From Fusibacter sp. 3D3 (GTDB lineage Bacteria; Bacillota; Clostridia; Peptostreptococcales; Acidaminobacteraceae), in NCBI RefSeq assembly GCF_001748365.1, contig NZ_BDHH01000002.1, forward strand, positions 355,023 through 419,022: a stretch of 64,000 bases of DNA, given 5' to 3'. The translations under genes and the position numbers were made by a program. This document shows, one piece after another, positions 16,282 to 25,209 of the stretch (positions are counted from its first letter, which is position 1; every line of letters begins with the position of its first letter). The notes beneath the pieces are model-generated. The model had not been told where the DNA came from. It ran no database searches and saw only the letters and a program-made list of their open reading frames with translations.

Positions 16282-19200
16282 TTAATACTCCATTTTCGCC
16301 ATTCTTACATAACCTTCGTAACGTTCTTTAGCTTGCTTTTCAGCAGTTGCAAAGAGTTCTTCAGCGATTTCTGGGAATTGTGTTTTAAGTGAAGTATATC
16401 TTGTTTCAGCTAAGATGAAATCTTGGAATCCTGTCGTTGGCTCTTTTGAATCCAATGTGAATGGGTTTTTGCCCTCTTCTTTAGTTCTTGGATCAAATCT
16501 CCACAAATGCCAGTATCCTGAATCCACAGCTTCTTTCATTCTTCTTTGAGCAGTCCCCATACCTGTTTTGATACCATGGTTGATACATGGTGCATAACAG
16601 ATGATTAATGATGGTCCATCATAGCTTTCAGCTTCGTGAAGTACTTTTAAGAAGTGAGCTTGATTTGCACCCATAGAGACTTGAGCAACATAGATATAAC
16701 CATAAGTTGTAGCGATCATACCTAAGTCTTTTTTCTTAACGCGTTTACCAGATGCCGCAAATTTAGCAACCGCTGAAACAGGCGTTGATTTTGATGCTTG
16801 TCCACCCGTGTTTGAGTAAACTTCTGTATCAAATACGATCACATTTAAGTTTTCTCCACTTGCAAGAACATGATCAAGTCCACCGTAACCGATGTCATAA
16901 GACCATCCGTCACCACCAACGATCCATACAGAACGTTTAACGAGGTAATCAGAATTATCAGCAGCATATTGTAATGCAGCTTTACCAGCAGCATCGGTTA
17001 CATTATTGTTTGCAAGAACAGCTAAAATATCCGCTGCAGCCGCTTTTGAAGCTTCTACATCTTCCATGCCAGCTAACCATGCTTTGAAAGGTGCTTTAAC
17101 AGCTTCATCAATTGAAGGTAATTCAACTAATGCTTCAAAGTTTTCTTTAAGGGCATTTCGGATTGTTTTTACGCCAATCGCCATACCATAACCATACTCA
17201 GCATTATCTTCGAATAAAGAGTTCGCCCAAGCTGGTCCTTTGCCTGCCGCATTTTTAGTGTAAGGTGTAGATGGTGCTGAACCGCCCCAGATTGAAGAAC
17301 AACCAGTAGCATTAGCGATCATCATTCTATCACCGTATAATTGAGTTACGGCTTTCATATATGGTGTTTCACCACAACCTGCACAAGCGCCTGAGAACTC
17401 GAACAACGGTTGAGCAAATTGAGAACCTTTTACAGTTGTAAGTGGCATTTTATCTGATTTAACAGGTAATGCCGCAACATAATTCCAGTTAGGAGATTGC
17501 TTTTCAACTTGTGTTTCGATTGGTTTCATCACCAATGCTTTTGTTTTAGAAGGACAAACATCCGCACAGTTTCCGCAACCTGTACAGTCAAATGGAGATA
17601 CTTGAATTTTATAGCTTAAGCCTTCAAGTCCTTTACCCATTGCTGGTTTAGTTTCAAATGTGTTCGGTGCAGCAGCAACTTCTTCTTCTGTTAATAAGAA
17701 AGGTCTGATTGCAGCATGAGGACACACATATGAACATTGGTTACATTGAATACAGTTATCGATTTGCCATTCTGGCACATTTACTGCAATGCCACGTTTT
17801 TCGTAAGCAGCAGTCCCATGATCAAATGAACCGTCTTCAATGCCTTTAAATGTACTAACCGGAAGGTCATCACCTTTTTGAGCATTGATTGGTCTTAAGA
17901 TATTTGTAATAAATGTAGGTTCGCCTTTCGCTTCAACATCAACGCCTTCTTTAGCGTCTGCCCAATCTGCTGGCACATCAATTTTCACAAGGTTTTCAAT
18001 ACCTGCATCAACTGCTTTGTAGTTAAGTTCAACGATTGCGTTACCTTTTTTACCATAAGATTTTTCAATTGCTTCTTTTAAATACTCAACCGCTTGATCC
18101 AGTTCAATAACTTTAGCAAGTTTAAAGAATGCCGCTTGCATGATCATGTTAATTCTATTACCTAAACCGATATTTTCAGCAAGGCTCGTTGCGTTGATTG
18201 TATAGAAAGCAATATCATTTTTAGCGATATAACGTTTCATTTCAGCTGGTAATAGTGCATGAACTTCTTCAGTGCTCCATTTACAGTTAAGAACAAATGC
18301 GCCGCCTTTTTTAAGACCTTTTAATAAATCATATTGATATACATAAGATTGATTATGACAAGCCACATAGTCCGCTTCGTTGATTAAATAAGTGGATCTA
18401 ATTGGGTTTTTACCAAATCTTAAATGCGATACAGTGATACCACCCGATTTTTTAGAGTCATATGAGAAGTATCCTTGCGCATAAAGGTCCGTTTTGTCAC
18501 CGATGATTTTGATCGCACTTTTATTAGCGCCAACTGTACCATCTGATCCAAGACCCCAGAATTTACATCTGATTGTGCCTGCAGTTTCAGCAACGATTTC
18601 TTCAGTGATGTCTAAAGAAAGATTTGTTACATCATCTTTAATCGCCAATGTAAAATCATTTGCTGGTTTTGCTTCTTTAAGTTCATCAAATACTCTTTTG
18701 ATATGTGATGGTGTTGTATCTTTTGAACCAAGACCGTAACGACCGCCAACGACAACAGGTGCATTTTCCACATCGTAGAACATTGCTCTGATATCTTTGT
18801 ATAATGGTTCGCCATCAGCTCCTGGTTCTTTTGTTCTGTCAAGAACAGCAATTTTCTTAACAGATGCTGGTAAAACATCGAAGAAGTATTTAGGTGCCCA
18901 AGGTCTGTAAAGTCTAACTTTGATCATACCAACTTTTTCGCCTTTAGCCATTAAATAATCAATTGTCTCTTCAGCTGCTTCTACAACAGAGCCCATTGCA
19001 ATGATAATTCTATCTGCATCAGGTGCACCATAGTAGTTAAATAATTTATAATCTCTACCAGTAACATTACTGATTTCATTCATATAGCCTTCTACGATTG
19101 CTGGAACAGCATTGTAGAATGAGTTAGATGCTTCTCTTGCTTGGAAGAAAATATCTGGGTTTTGTGCAGTTCCTCTAGTCACTGGATGTTCAGGGCTTAA

Positions 19201-19824
19201 AGCATTTTTTCTGAATGCTTTAATCGCATCATGATCCACTAACTTATCAAATACATCGTAATCAATTACTTCGATTTTTTGAACTTCATGTGAAGTTCTA
19301 AAGCCATCAAAGAAATGTAAGAAAGGTACTCTTGACTTGATTGCAGTTAAATGAGCAATTCCACCAAGATCCATTACTTCTTGAACTGATCCAGAAGCGA
19401 GCATTGCAAAACCAGTTTGTCTTGCTGCCATAACGTCTGAATGATCTCCGAAGATTGATAACGCATGAGAAGCAAGCGCTCTTGCACTAACATGGAAAAC
19501 ACCTGGTAATAATTCCCCAGCAATTTTGTACATATTAGGAATCATTAACAAAAGTCCTTGAGATGCCGTAAAAGTAGTTGTTAAAGCACCTGCTTGTAAC
19601 GAACCGTGAACCGCACCTGAAGCACCACCCTCAGATTGAAGTTCAGATACTAATACTTTTTGTCCAAAAATGTTTTTTTTGCCATTTGCCGCCCATTCAT
19701 CTACAAACTCAGCCATGTTTGAAGATGGTGTGATCGGGTAGATTGCAGCAACATCAGTAAATGCATAAGATACCCACGCAGCAGCTGTGTTACCATCCAT
19801 GGTTTTCATAACTTTTTTACCCAT
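16282..19824 (-). CDS. nifJ: Pyruvate:ferredoxin (flavodoxin) oxidoreductase, single-chain
   Basis: This homodimeric PFOR converts pyruvate and CoA to acetyl-CoA, CO2 and reduced ferredoxin, the core step of clostridial fermentation. From the chosen start it has 1180 residues. The N-terminal pyruvate-binding domain (YPITPSSNMAE) is followed by the gamma domain, a two-cluster ferredoxin domain (CIQCNQCSYVCP near 691 and CTGCGNCADVCP near 746) and a C-terminal TPP domain (CAGCGETPYMK near 812, GGDGWSYDIGYGG). I start it at the ATG of MGKKVMKTMDG because AAAGGAGG lies 10 bases upstream; an upstream TTG in frame would place that site inside the coding region. It is transcribed alone, with its own promoter and terminator. 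Confidence 0.97.
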   Translation of the reverse strand: MGKKVMKTMDGNTAAAWVSYAFTDVAAIYPITPSSNMAEFVDEWAANGKKNIFGQKVLVSELQSEGGASGAVHGSLQAGALTTTFTASQGLLLMIPNMYKIAGELLPGVFHVSARALASHALSIFGDHSDVMAARQTGFAMLASGSVQEVMDLGGIAHLTAIKSRVPFLHFFDGFRTSHEVQKIEVIDYDVFDKLVDHDAIKAFRKNALSPEHPVTRGTAQNPDIFFQAREASNSFYNAVPAIVEGYMNEISNVTGRDYKLFNYYGAPDADRIIIAMGSVVEAAEETIDYLMAKGEKVGMIKVRLYRPWAPKYFFDVLPASVKKIAVLDRTKEPGADGEPLYKDIRAMFYDVENAPVVVGGRYGLGSKDTTPSHIKRVFDELKEAKPANDFTLAIKDDVTNLSLDITEEIVAETAGTIRCKFWGLGSDGTVGANKSAIKIIGDKTDLYAQGYFSYDSKKSGGITVSHLRFGKNPIRSTYLINEADYVACHNQSYVYQYDLLKGLKKGGAFVLNCKWSTEEVHALLPAEMKRYIAKNDIAFYTINATSLAENIGLGNRINMIMQAAFFKLAKVIELDQAVEYLKEAIEKSYGKKGNAIVELNYKAVDAGIENLVKIDVPADWADAKEGVDVEAKGEPTFITNILRPINAQKGDDLPVSTFKGIEDGSFDHGTAAYEKRGIAVNVPEWQIDNCIQCNQCSYVCPHAAIRPFLLTEEEVAAAPNTFETKPAMGKGLEGLSYKIQVSPFDCTGCGNCADVCPSKTKALVMKPIETQVEKQSPNWNYVAALPVKSDKMPLTTVKGSQFAQPLFEFSGACAGCGETPYMKAVTQLYGDRMMIANATGCSSIWGGSAPSTPYTKNAAGKGPAWANSLFEDNAEYGYGMAIGVKTIRNALKENFEALVELPSIDEAVKAPFKAWLAGMEDVEASKAAAADILAVLANNNVTDAAGKAALQYAADNSDYLVKRSVWIVGGDGWSYDIGYGGLDHVLASGENLNVIVFDTEVYSNTGGQASKSTPVSAVAKFAASGKRVKKKDLGMIATTYGYIYVAQVSMGANQAHFLKVLHEAESYDGPSLIICYAPCINHGIKTGMGTAQRRMKEAVDSGYWHLWRFDPRTKEEGKNPFTLDSKEPTTGFQDFILAETRYTSLKTQFPEIAEELFATAEKQAKERYEGYVRMAKMEY

Positions 19825-20361
19825 TGAAAAATAGCCTCCTTTAATCAATATTGATTACAAAAACAGTATAGTATACAAAATACATGACTGTCAATTCATA
19901 AGAGCATGCACTTATACGATATTTTGTTAATCAATTGTCAAAATTGTACAAGACCATTATATAAGAGTTTTGATGCAATGTAAACCTTAGAAAATAAGGA
20001 AAACCGAACAAAAACCTACACAAATTATCCCTACAATATTGCTCGGATATTCCGAGTTCATACCCTGACTCATTTAAGTGATTTTTAACCGTTTTTGAAA
20101 AATATACTGTAATACAATTATACCACTTCTGTATTTTGTATACAATGTTCATTCTCTCTTTTTTTATGAATTTTTTTGACTATTTTATTCGATTTCATAC
20201 TTTGCTTTTTTTTGATAAACTAATCACAAGTAAAAGGATGATATTTTTCATTTTTTATTTTATAATAGAAACAACATAGAAAGTATGATTTTAGACCTTT
20301 TTAGAATAAACAGATGGTCTAATCAATTATATTCAACTAAATTAAATTATGAGGTGAAAAA
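19825..20361. other. Divergent control region between PFOR and the flavodiiron gene
   Basis: This AT-rich intergenic region of 537 bases holds the PFOR promoter. It also holds a perfect TTGTATACAA palindrome at about 20137-20146, with a related GTATACAAAATAC sequence at the PFOR -10 region, which fits a FadR/GntR-type operator half-site pattern. TTTTATAATAG near 20258-20268 could be the -10 of the flavodiiron gene, but no good -35 accompanies it. No gene or RNA was recognised. Confidence 0.5.
19865..19894 (-). promoter_or_regulatory. PFOR promoter
   Basis: On the minus strand TTGACA (complement of 19889-19894) and TATACT (complement of 19865-19870) are 18 bases apart, about 40 bases upstream of the PFOR start codon. 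Confidence 0.7.
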
Positions 20362-21564
20362 ATGGAATGCAGATTAAATATTAAAGATAAGATTCACTGG
20401 ATTGGCGTCAATGATCGTGAAACGACACTTTTTGAAAATTACTGGCCACTTGAAAAAGGTGTTGCATATAACTCATACATTATTAATGATGAGAAAATTG
20501 CAATCCTTGATACGGTTAAATTCAACAAAACCACAGAATACCTTGAAAAAATAAAGGAAATTGTCGGCGACAAACCCGTTGATTATCTGATTGTCAATCA
20601 TATGGAACCCGATCATTCTGGTTCCATGCTTGCTCTTTTGGGCGCCTATCCTGAAATGCAGATCGTCGGCAATAAAAAAACATTTCCCTTTATTGAAGGC
20701 TTCTATGGGATTACTAAAAACTTTTATGAAGTTGGTGATGGTGATTCGTTAGACCTTGGTCACCACAAGTTAACTTTCCATTTAACCCCGATGGTGCACT
20801 GGCCAGAAACTATGATGACCTATGATGAAACTTCAAAGGTATTGTTTTCAATGGATGCCTTCGGCGGATTTGGCTCTCTTGATGGCGGTATTTTTGATGA
20901 TGAAATCAATTATGAATTTTATGAAGATGAGACAAGACGTTACTATTCAAACATCGTCGCAAAATACAGCTCAATGGTACAACGTGCGCTCAAAAAAGTT
21001 GGTGGACTTGATATTCAAATCGTTGCGCCAACACACGGCCCAATTTGGAGAACCAATCCTGGAGAAATCATTTCTCTTTACGACAAATGGAGCCGATTTG
21101 AAGCTGAAGAAGGTGTGGTCATCATCTATGGCTCAATGTATGGTAACACCGCTAAAATGGCAGACTATCTTGCTCGCGTTATCGCTGAACACGGTATCAA
21201 AAATGTCAAAGTCTTTGATGCTTCAAAAACACACACCTCTTATATCTTAAGTGAAGTTTGGAAATATAAATCGGTGGTTATAGGCTCTTGCGCCTATAAC
21301 ACAAAAGTATTCTCTTCTGTGGCAACGGTTCTTGAGAAGTTTAGAAACTCTGGCTTAAAAGAACGTTACGTTTCCGTTTTTGGTAATAAATCGTGGTCAG
21401 GTGGCGGGGTATCTGGAATAGATGAATTCGTTTCCGAAATTGGTTGGGAAAAGATTGGACCCTCTATCGAGGCGACTTATTCTCCGAAAGATGCTGAATT
21501 TAAAGCTTTACAAAGTTTAGGTAAAGAGATTGCCGCACGTTTAAAAACTGATTTCCCAGAATAG
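20362..21564 (+). CDS. Flavodiiron protein (A-type flavoprotein, FprA-like)
   Basis: A 400-residue soluble enzyme that reduces O2 to water and/or NO to N2O, protecting anaerobes. The N-terminal metallo-beta-lactamase-like domain has the diiron ligands in NHMEPDHSGSM (about 79-89), HWPETMMTYD, the Asp in FSMDAFGGFG and the late His in PTHGPIW. A flavodoxin domain begins near residue 253 (IIYGSMYGNTAKMA). It has no C-terminal rubredoxin; the separate rubredoxin at 54134 could serve as donor. The ATG has a GAGGTG site 6 bases upstream, and a terminator follows. Confidence 0.95.
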   Translation: MECRLNIKDKIHWIGVNDRETTLFENYWPLEKGVAYNSYIINDEKIAILDTVKFNKTTEYLEKIKEIVGDKPVDYLIVNHMEPDHSGSMLALLGAYPEMQIVGNKKTFPFIEGFYGITKNFYEVGDGDSLDLGHHKLTFHLTPMVHWPETMMTYDETSKVLFSMDAFGGFGSLDGGIFDDEINYEFYEDETRRYYSNIVAKYSSMVQRALKKVGGLDIQIVAPTHGPIWRTNPGEIISLYDKWSRFEAEEGVVIIYGSMYGNTAKMADYLARVIAEHGIKNVKVFDASKTHTSYILSEVWKYKSVVIGSCAYNTKVFSSVATVLEKFRNSGLKERYVSVFGNKSWSGGGVSGIDEFVSEIGWEKIGPSIEATYSPKDAEFKALQSLGKEIAARLKTDFPE

Positions 21565-21582
21565 AATCCTATAGTATTTATG

Positions 21583-21615
21583 AGGCTGATCGCAATATTG
21601 ACGATCAGCCTTTTA
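21583..21615 (+). terminator. Terminator after the flavodiiron gene
   Basis: AGGCTGATCG and CGATCAGCCT form a perfect 10-bp stem with a 9-base loop, followed by TTTTA. Confidence 0.85.
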
Positions 21616-21644
21616 CAAATGTCAGTTCTTATCAAGGAGATCCC

Positions 21645-22430
21645 ATGAATATTTTAATGATCAACGGCAGCCCACGGCATTATGAAACCTATCATCTATT
21701 AAATCTTTTAGAATCTAAATTAAGGGCAACTCAACCTTCCATCACTTCCAAAATTATCGATTTAAAATCTTTAAATTTAAAAGACTGTACCGGCTGTCAT
21801 TTGTGTATCCTAAAAGATGAAGCACTTTGCCTTGAATCTGAAAAATTACATGATCTCACCCAATTGATACACCAAGCAGATTTAATCATTTTAGCTTCAC
21901 CCGTTTACAATGATCATGTAACAGCACTCATGAAGAAATGGTTTGATTTTATGACCTATCTTTGGCATCGTCCTGAATTTTTTGGAAAACCATTTGTCTT
22001 AGTGAGCAGTGGGGGCGGTTCTTTTAAACCCATTTTTAAATACATGTCGAAAAATGTAAAAGCATGGGGAGGATATGTATTATATGAAATGGGTATCCCA
22101 CATCTAGAAAGTTTGACCCCAAAATTCAAAGAAAAATCTATGCTTAAAATAGAACAAACGGCTGACATTATTTTACATCAACTCAAATCAAGTAATAGGT
22201 ATTATCCAACGCCTAAACTCACCGATCTATTGTGGTTTAATATTTGGAAGCTAAATGCATATGCCGCAAGGGATACGCTTGTAAAAGATAATATTACCTT
22301 TACTAAAAACAATTGGTTTGAAATGCAATATTATTATGATGCTCGTATTCCACTCTATAGACTGCTCCTAAGTTCCGTTCTCACTAAAATCATAAAACAT
22401 TTTATGAAAAAAGTGTATCTCGGTTATTGA
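21645..22430 (+). CDS. NAD(P)H-dependent FMN reductase / iron-sulfur flavoprotein-like
   Basis: A 261-residue protein of the flavodoxin-like fold. It opens with MNILMINGSPRHYETYHLL, the FMN-phosphate loop of the NADPH-dependent FMN reductase/WrbA group. The compact cysteine set CTGCHLCILKDEALC (about 50-64) resembles the cluster motif of archaeal and clostridial iron-sulfur flavoproteins. ASPVYNDHVTALMKKWFD follows the usual pattern. The C-terminal 70 residues, rich in Trp and Tyr, are an extra segment I do not recognise. Its role is probably electron transfer or redox stress; the partner is unknown. Confidence 0.8.
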   Translation: MNILMINGSPRHYETYHLLNLLESKLRATQPSITSKIIDLKSLNLKDCTGCHLCILKDEALCLESEKLHDLTQLIHQADLIILASPVYNDHVTALMKKWFDFMTYLWHRPEFFGKPFVLVSSGGGSFKPIFKYMSKNVKAWGGYVLYEMGIPHLESLTPKFKEKSMLKIEQTADIILHQLKSSNRYYPTPKLTDLLWFNIWKLNAYAARDTLVKDNITFTKNNWFEMQYYYDARIPLYRLLLSSVLTKIIKHFMKKVYLGY

Positions 22431-22510
22431 TTTGCTTATTTTTTCGGAAATATCTGCTCAAAGATGTGATAGAGTCCCTAGCGGAATAATTATAATTTAA
22501 TAAGCGCATA

Positions 22511-22569
22511 AAAAAAGGATTGAAGCAAATAGAGCGTGCAAGAGTGCTAGTACTTTCTCTTCAATCCTT
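22511..22569 (-). terminator. Terminator after the CoA-transferase operon
   Basis: AAGGATTGAAG (22515-22525) pairs with CTTCAATCCTT (22559-22569). On the minus strand a run of seven T residues follows. Confidence 0.75.
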
Positions 22570-22625
22570 AAATTATGAATTTCTTCTTAAAGCAGTCAGT
22601 ATGATTAAAGTGCTCTTCTATGGCA

Positions 22626-23945
22626 TTACCAAATTTTGTACGCTTCAGCCGTTTCTTTTAACCACGCTCTAAAATCCGGATGCGCAATTTCAATTAATCT
22701 TTTTACACGCTCCCTGATAGAGGTCCCTCTAAGTGAAGCCACACCATACTCCGTTACAACATAATCCACATCATTTCTTGAAAGTGAAACGATGGCTCCT
22801 GGGGATAAGATTGGCACGATCTTAGATTTTTCCACAAGTTTTCCCGTTTCAGAATCTTTTACAGTTGTAGTTGCATATAAAGCAATAAAGGATTTACCGC
22901 CTTTGCTGTTTTGAGCACCAATTGCAGTATCTGCTTGCCCACCAGTGCCACTGATTTGTTTAGTCCCAATAGATTCTGAACAGCACTGACCTGTCAGATC
23001 TACTTCAATAGAAGTATTTATGGAAATCATTTTGACATTCTGTCCAATCACGTGTGGATCATTGACGTATGCGCCATCTAAAATGGCCACAGCAGGATTG
23101 TCATCTATAAACTTATACAGTTTTTCGCTTCCAAGGGCAAAGGCTGCAACCATTTTCCCCCTATGAATTGATTTCTGTGTATTGTCTATCGCACCGGATT
23201 CAAATAAATCCACCATCCCATCTGTAAACATTTCGGTGTGAATCCCTAAGTGTTTTTTAGTCTTAAGCGCATCTGCAACTGCATTGGGTATGCCTCCTAT
23301 TCCAAGTTGGATCGTAGAACCATCTTCTATAAGATCAGCAATCCATTTCCCTATTATTTTATCTTTTTCATTGATAGCCGTCGGTTGTAATTCGGGCATT
23401 TTATAATCCGTCTCAATGATAAAATCCACCTGCGAGATATGAAGTGTTGTATCTCCAAAAGTTCTAGGTACATTTGGATTCATTTCTAAAATAACCAGAT
23501 CAGCGGCTTCAATCATTTCCACTTCATACACGGCACTAAGTCCCAAAGATACATAACCATGCGCGTCAATCCACGAGCAATTTCCAATATAGATATTGGG
23601 TTTTCTAAAATCAATTCTTTTTTTAGCAGAGAAATGGAGATGGTTCGGTATAAACGTCACATTTTTATAATCATGACATTTTCTCATGGGGCCACTGTAA
23701 AACCACCCTTCCATTAAGAAAGAATCCCTATACTCTGGCACCGTATAGAAATCATAAAGTCCCATGGGTAGGCAAGTCATAATGTGCACATCCTGTACAC
23801 GCTCATGAATTTCATGAAGCCTAGACAGCATAAGTTGAGGTTCTGCACCTGCTAATCCCGACACAATATGATCCCCTGATTTTATTTTTAAAAGCGCTTC
23901 ATCCACAGGGATGACTTTATTTTGATAATTAGACAATTTGCTCAC
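22626..23945 (-). CDS. Acetyl-CoA hydrolase/CoA-transferase family protein (4-hydroxybutyrate CoA-transferase-like)
   Basis: A 439-residue class I CoA-transferase. Two family domains are visible. The glycine-rich IQLGIGGIPNAVADAL motif is near residue 215, and the presumed catalytic glutamate lies in HTEMFTDG near 236. The C-terminal VTEYGVASLRGTSIRERVKRLIEIAHPDFR block is diagnostic of the acetyl-CoA hydrolase/transferase group. A GTG start is used (complement of 23943-23945), with GGGGGAGAGGA just upstream. It overlaps the preceding KASIII-like gene by 17 bases, so the two are co-expressed from the sigma-54 promoter. It probably moves CoA between acetyl-CoA and a short-chain acid. Confidence 0.88.
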   Translation of the reverse strand: MSKLSNYQNKVIPVDEALLKIKSGDHIVSGLAGAEPQLMLSRLHEIHERVQDVHIMTCLPMGLYDFYTVPEYRDSFLMEGWFYSGPMRKCHDYKNVTFIPNHLHFSAKKRIDFRKPNIYIGNCSWIDAHGYVSLGLSAVYEVEMIEAADLVILEMNPNVPRTFGDTTLHISQVDFIIETDYKMPELQPTAINEKDKIIGKWIADLIEDGSTIQLGIGGIPNAVADALKTKKHLGIHTEMFTDGMVDLFESGAIDNTQKSIHRGKMVAAFALGSEKLYKFIDDNPAVAILDGAYVNDPHVIGQNVKMISINTSIEVDLTGQCCSESIGTKQISGTGGQADTAIGAQNSKGGKSFIALYATTTVKDSETGKLVEKSKIVPILSPGAIVSLSRNDVDYVVTEYGVASLRGTSIRERVKRLIEIAHPDFRAWLKETAEAYKIW

Positions 23946-24969
23946 TCCTCTCCCCCCAAATGATTACATTAGCAGCCCATGCATAACCAATCCCAGCCGC
24001 AATCATTGAAACAACTGAGCCATTATGCAGCTTACCCGACTCAATCGCAAGATGCAATGACAGAATTTGATCGACTTGACCAATATGGCCATATTCACTA
24101 AGATAAATCGACTGTTCCTCATTTAAACCCAGCAAGTCGAGCATATGTTTATGCATGGAAGCCTTAAAGTGAAGCACTGCTAAGTAATCTAACGCTCTTT
24201 TATCCACTTTTGATTTTATGAATGCCTGTTCAATGCAATTCATCCAATTTTTCATGGAAACATCATTAAGCCTATTTTTCATGTGCTCCGCATCCATCAG
24301 CCTGAGTGATTTATAAGCTTCTCGCTGATTTTCATCTGTAATCGGATTGATTATCCCGCCAATTTCAACCCCTGCATCTCTAGCCATACTGCCATCTGAC
24401 ATAATATGTGATTCTAAGAGCCTATTGCGCTGATAATCCGCCTTTAATAAAATGGCCCCTGCACCTGCACCCAAATTGAACATCATACTCATGTCTTTAT
24501 CGCTGTAATCTACAAGATCCCCATTTCGATAACCCCCACAGATCAAAATGGTTTGAATACTCTCATCAGCGACTAACATATCCTTGGCTATTTTCATAGC
24601 AGTTACCGTCGTGCAACACCTGTTTTGAATGTCTATTCCCCAAGCATTGGTTGCCCCTATTTGTTCTTGAATATATATGGCTGATGTCGTGAGTGGATAT
24701 TCTTTCCACTCCTCACCCATACATAAAATAACATCGATTTCAAGCGGATCAATTCCCGTTCTTTTCAAGCAATCAAGCGCTGCCTTAACACCCATCTCCT
24801 GTGTGCCATCTTCTGGTCCAGGAATTGGTTTTTTCGTAAATCCCAATTTATGAATAACAGCATCTTCAGTCCATATGCCATGCGTTGATTCAGAGATTTC
24901 TTTTGCAGTCATAAAAGTTTCTGGGATATAAATGCCTGTGCCTACTATTCCTACTGTTCTCATTGACAT
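23929..24969 (-). CDS. 3-oxoacyl-ACP synthase III (KASIII)-like thiolase-fold enzyme
   Basis: A 346-residue thiolase-fold protein of the FabH/HMG-CoA-synthase-like type. It begins VGIVGTGIYIPE; the likely nucleophile lies in QNRCCTTVTAMKIAKD near residue 116 and a histidine in VLHFKASMHKHMLD near 270. Where FabH has a GNTS-type Asn motif, this protein has EYGHIGQVDQ, so its chemistry may differ from fatty-acid initiation. It is cotranscribed with a CoA-transferase and lies next to a sigma-54 activator, which points to inducible short-chain acyl-CoA metabolism rather than lipid synthesis. The substrate is unknown. Confidence 0.82.
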   Translation of the reverse strand: MSMRTVGIVGTGIYIPETFMTAKEISESTHGIWTEDAVIHKLGFTKKPIPGPEDGTQEMGVKAALDCLKRTGIDPLEIDVILCMGEEWKEYPLTTSAIYIQEQIGATNAWGIDIQNRCCTTVTAMKIAKDMLVADESIQTILICGGYRNGDLVDYSDKDMSMMFNLGAGAGAILLKADYQRNRLLESHIMSDGSMARDAGVEIGGIINPITDENQREAYKSLRLMDAEHMKNRLNDVSMKNWMNCIEQAFIKSKVDKRALDYLAVLHFKASMHKHMLDLLGLNEEQSIYLSEYGHIGQVDQILSLHLAIESGKLHNGSVVSMIAAGIGYAWAANVIIWGERSEQIV

Positions 24970-25004
24970 AGATTCCTCCTATTCGTTTCGTCAATGAGAT
25001 AAAT

Positions 25005-25020
25005 CGCAAAACCTATGCCA
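25005..25020 (-). promoter_or_regulatory. Sigma-54 (-24/-12) promoter of the KASIII/CoA-transferase operon
   Basis: The minus-strand sequence TGGCATAGGTTTTGCG matches the -24/-12 consensus TGGCAC-N5-TTGCW, with GG and GC at the invariant spacing. It is about 36 bases upstream of the KASIII-like start codon and adjoins the gene for a sigma-54 activator. Confidence 0.85.
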
Positions 25021-25115
25021 ACTTATTTCAGCGAACTCATCCTCGTCTAACAGCATCGAGTCGGCTGAACATCACGGCTCTATGCTGGACGCAGACTAAG
25101 AATTTATCATCAAAC

Positions 25116-25137
25116 TTTGTACACATTTCTGTACAAA
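25116..25137. promoter_or_regulatory. Candidate upstream activator site for the sigma-54 regulator
   Basis: TTTGTACA-N6-TGTACAAA is a perfect 8-bp dyad centred about 107 bases upstream of the -24 element, the usual distance for an enhancer bound by a Fis-type activator. It adjoins the terminator of the activator gene. Confidence 0.65.
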
Positions 25138-25179
25138 AAAAGAACAGTGTCCAAATTATTGACAGCACATTTGGACACT
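25133..25179 (-). terminator. Terminator of the sigma-54 activator gene
   Basis: A perfect 11-bp stem, AGTGTCCAAAT/ATTTGGACACT (25146-25156 with 25169-25179), is followed on the minus strand by GTTC and seven T residues, about 30 bases after the activator stop codon. Confidence 0.8.
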
Positions 25180-25209
25180 ACTTAGGTAAATGATAAAGAT
25201 TTAAATCGT

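Noticed and set aside
19917-19945. A Rex binding site near the PFOR promoter (TTGTTAAT...)
   Set aside because: Only one half resembles the Rex consensus; the other half does not mirror it.
19931-20152. A 73-residue minus-strand frame in the PFOR/flavodiiron intergenic region
   Set aside because: It has no ribosome binding site, has an unbiased composition, and overlaps palindromes and promoter sequence.
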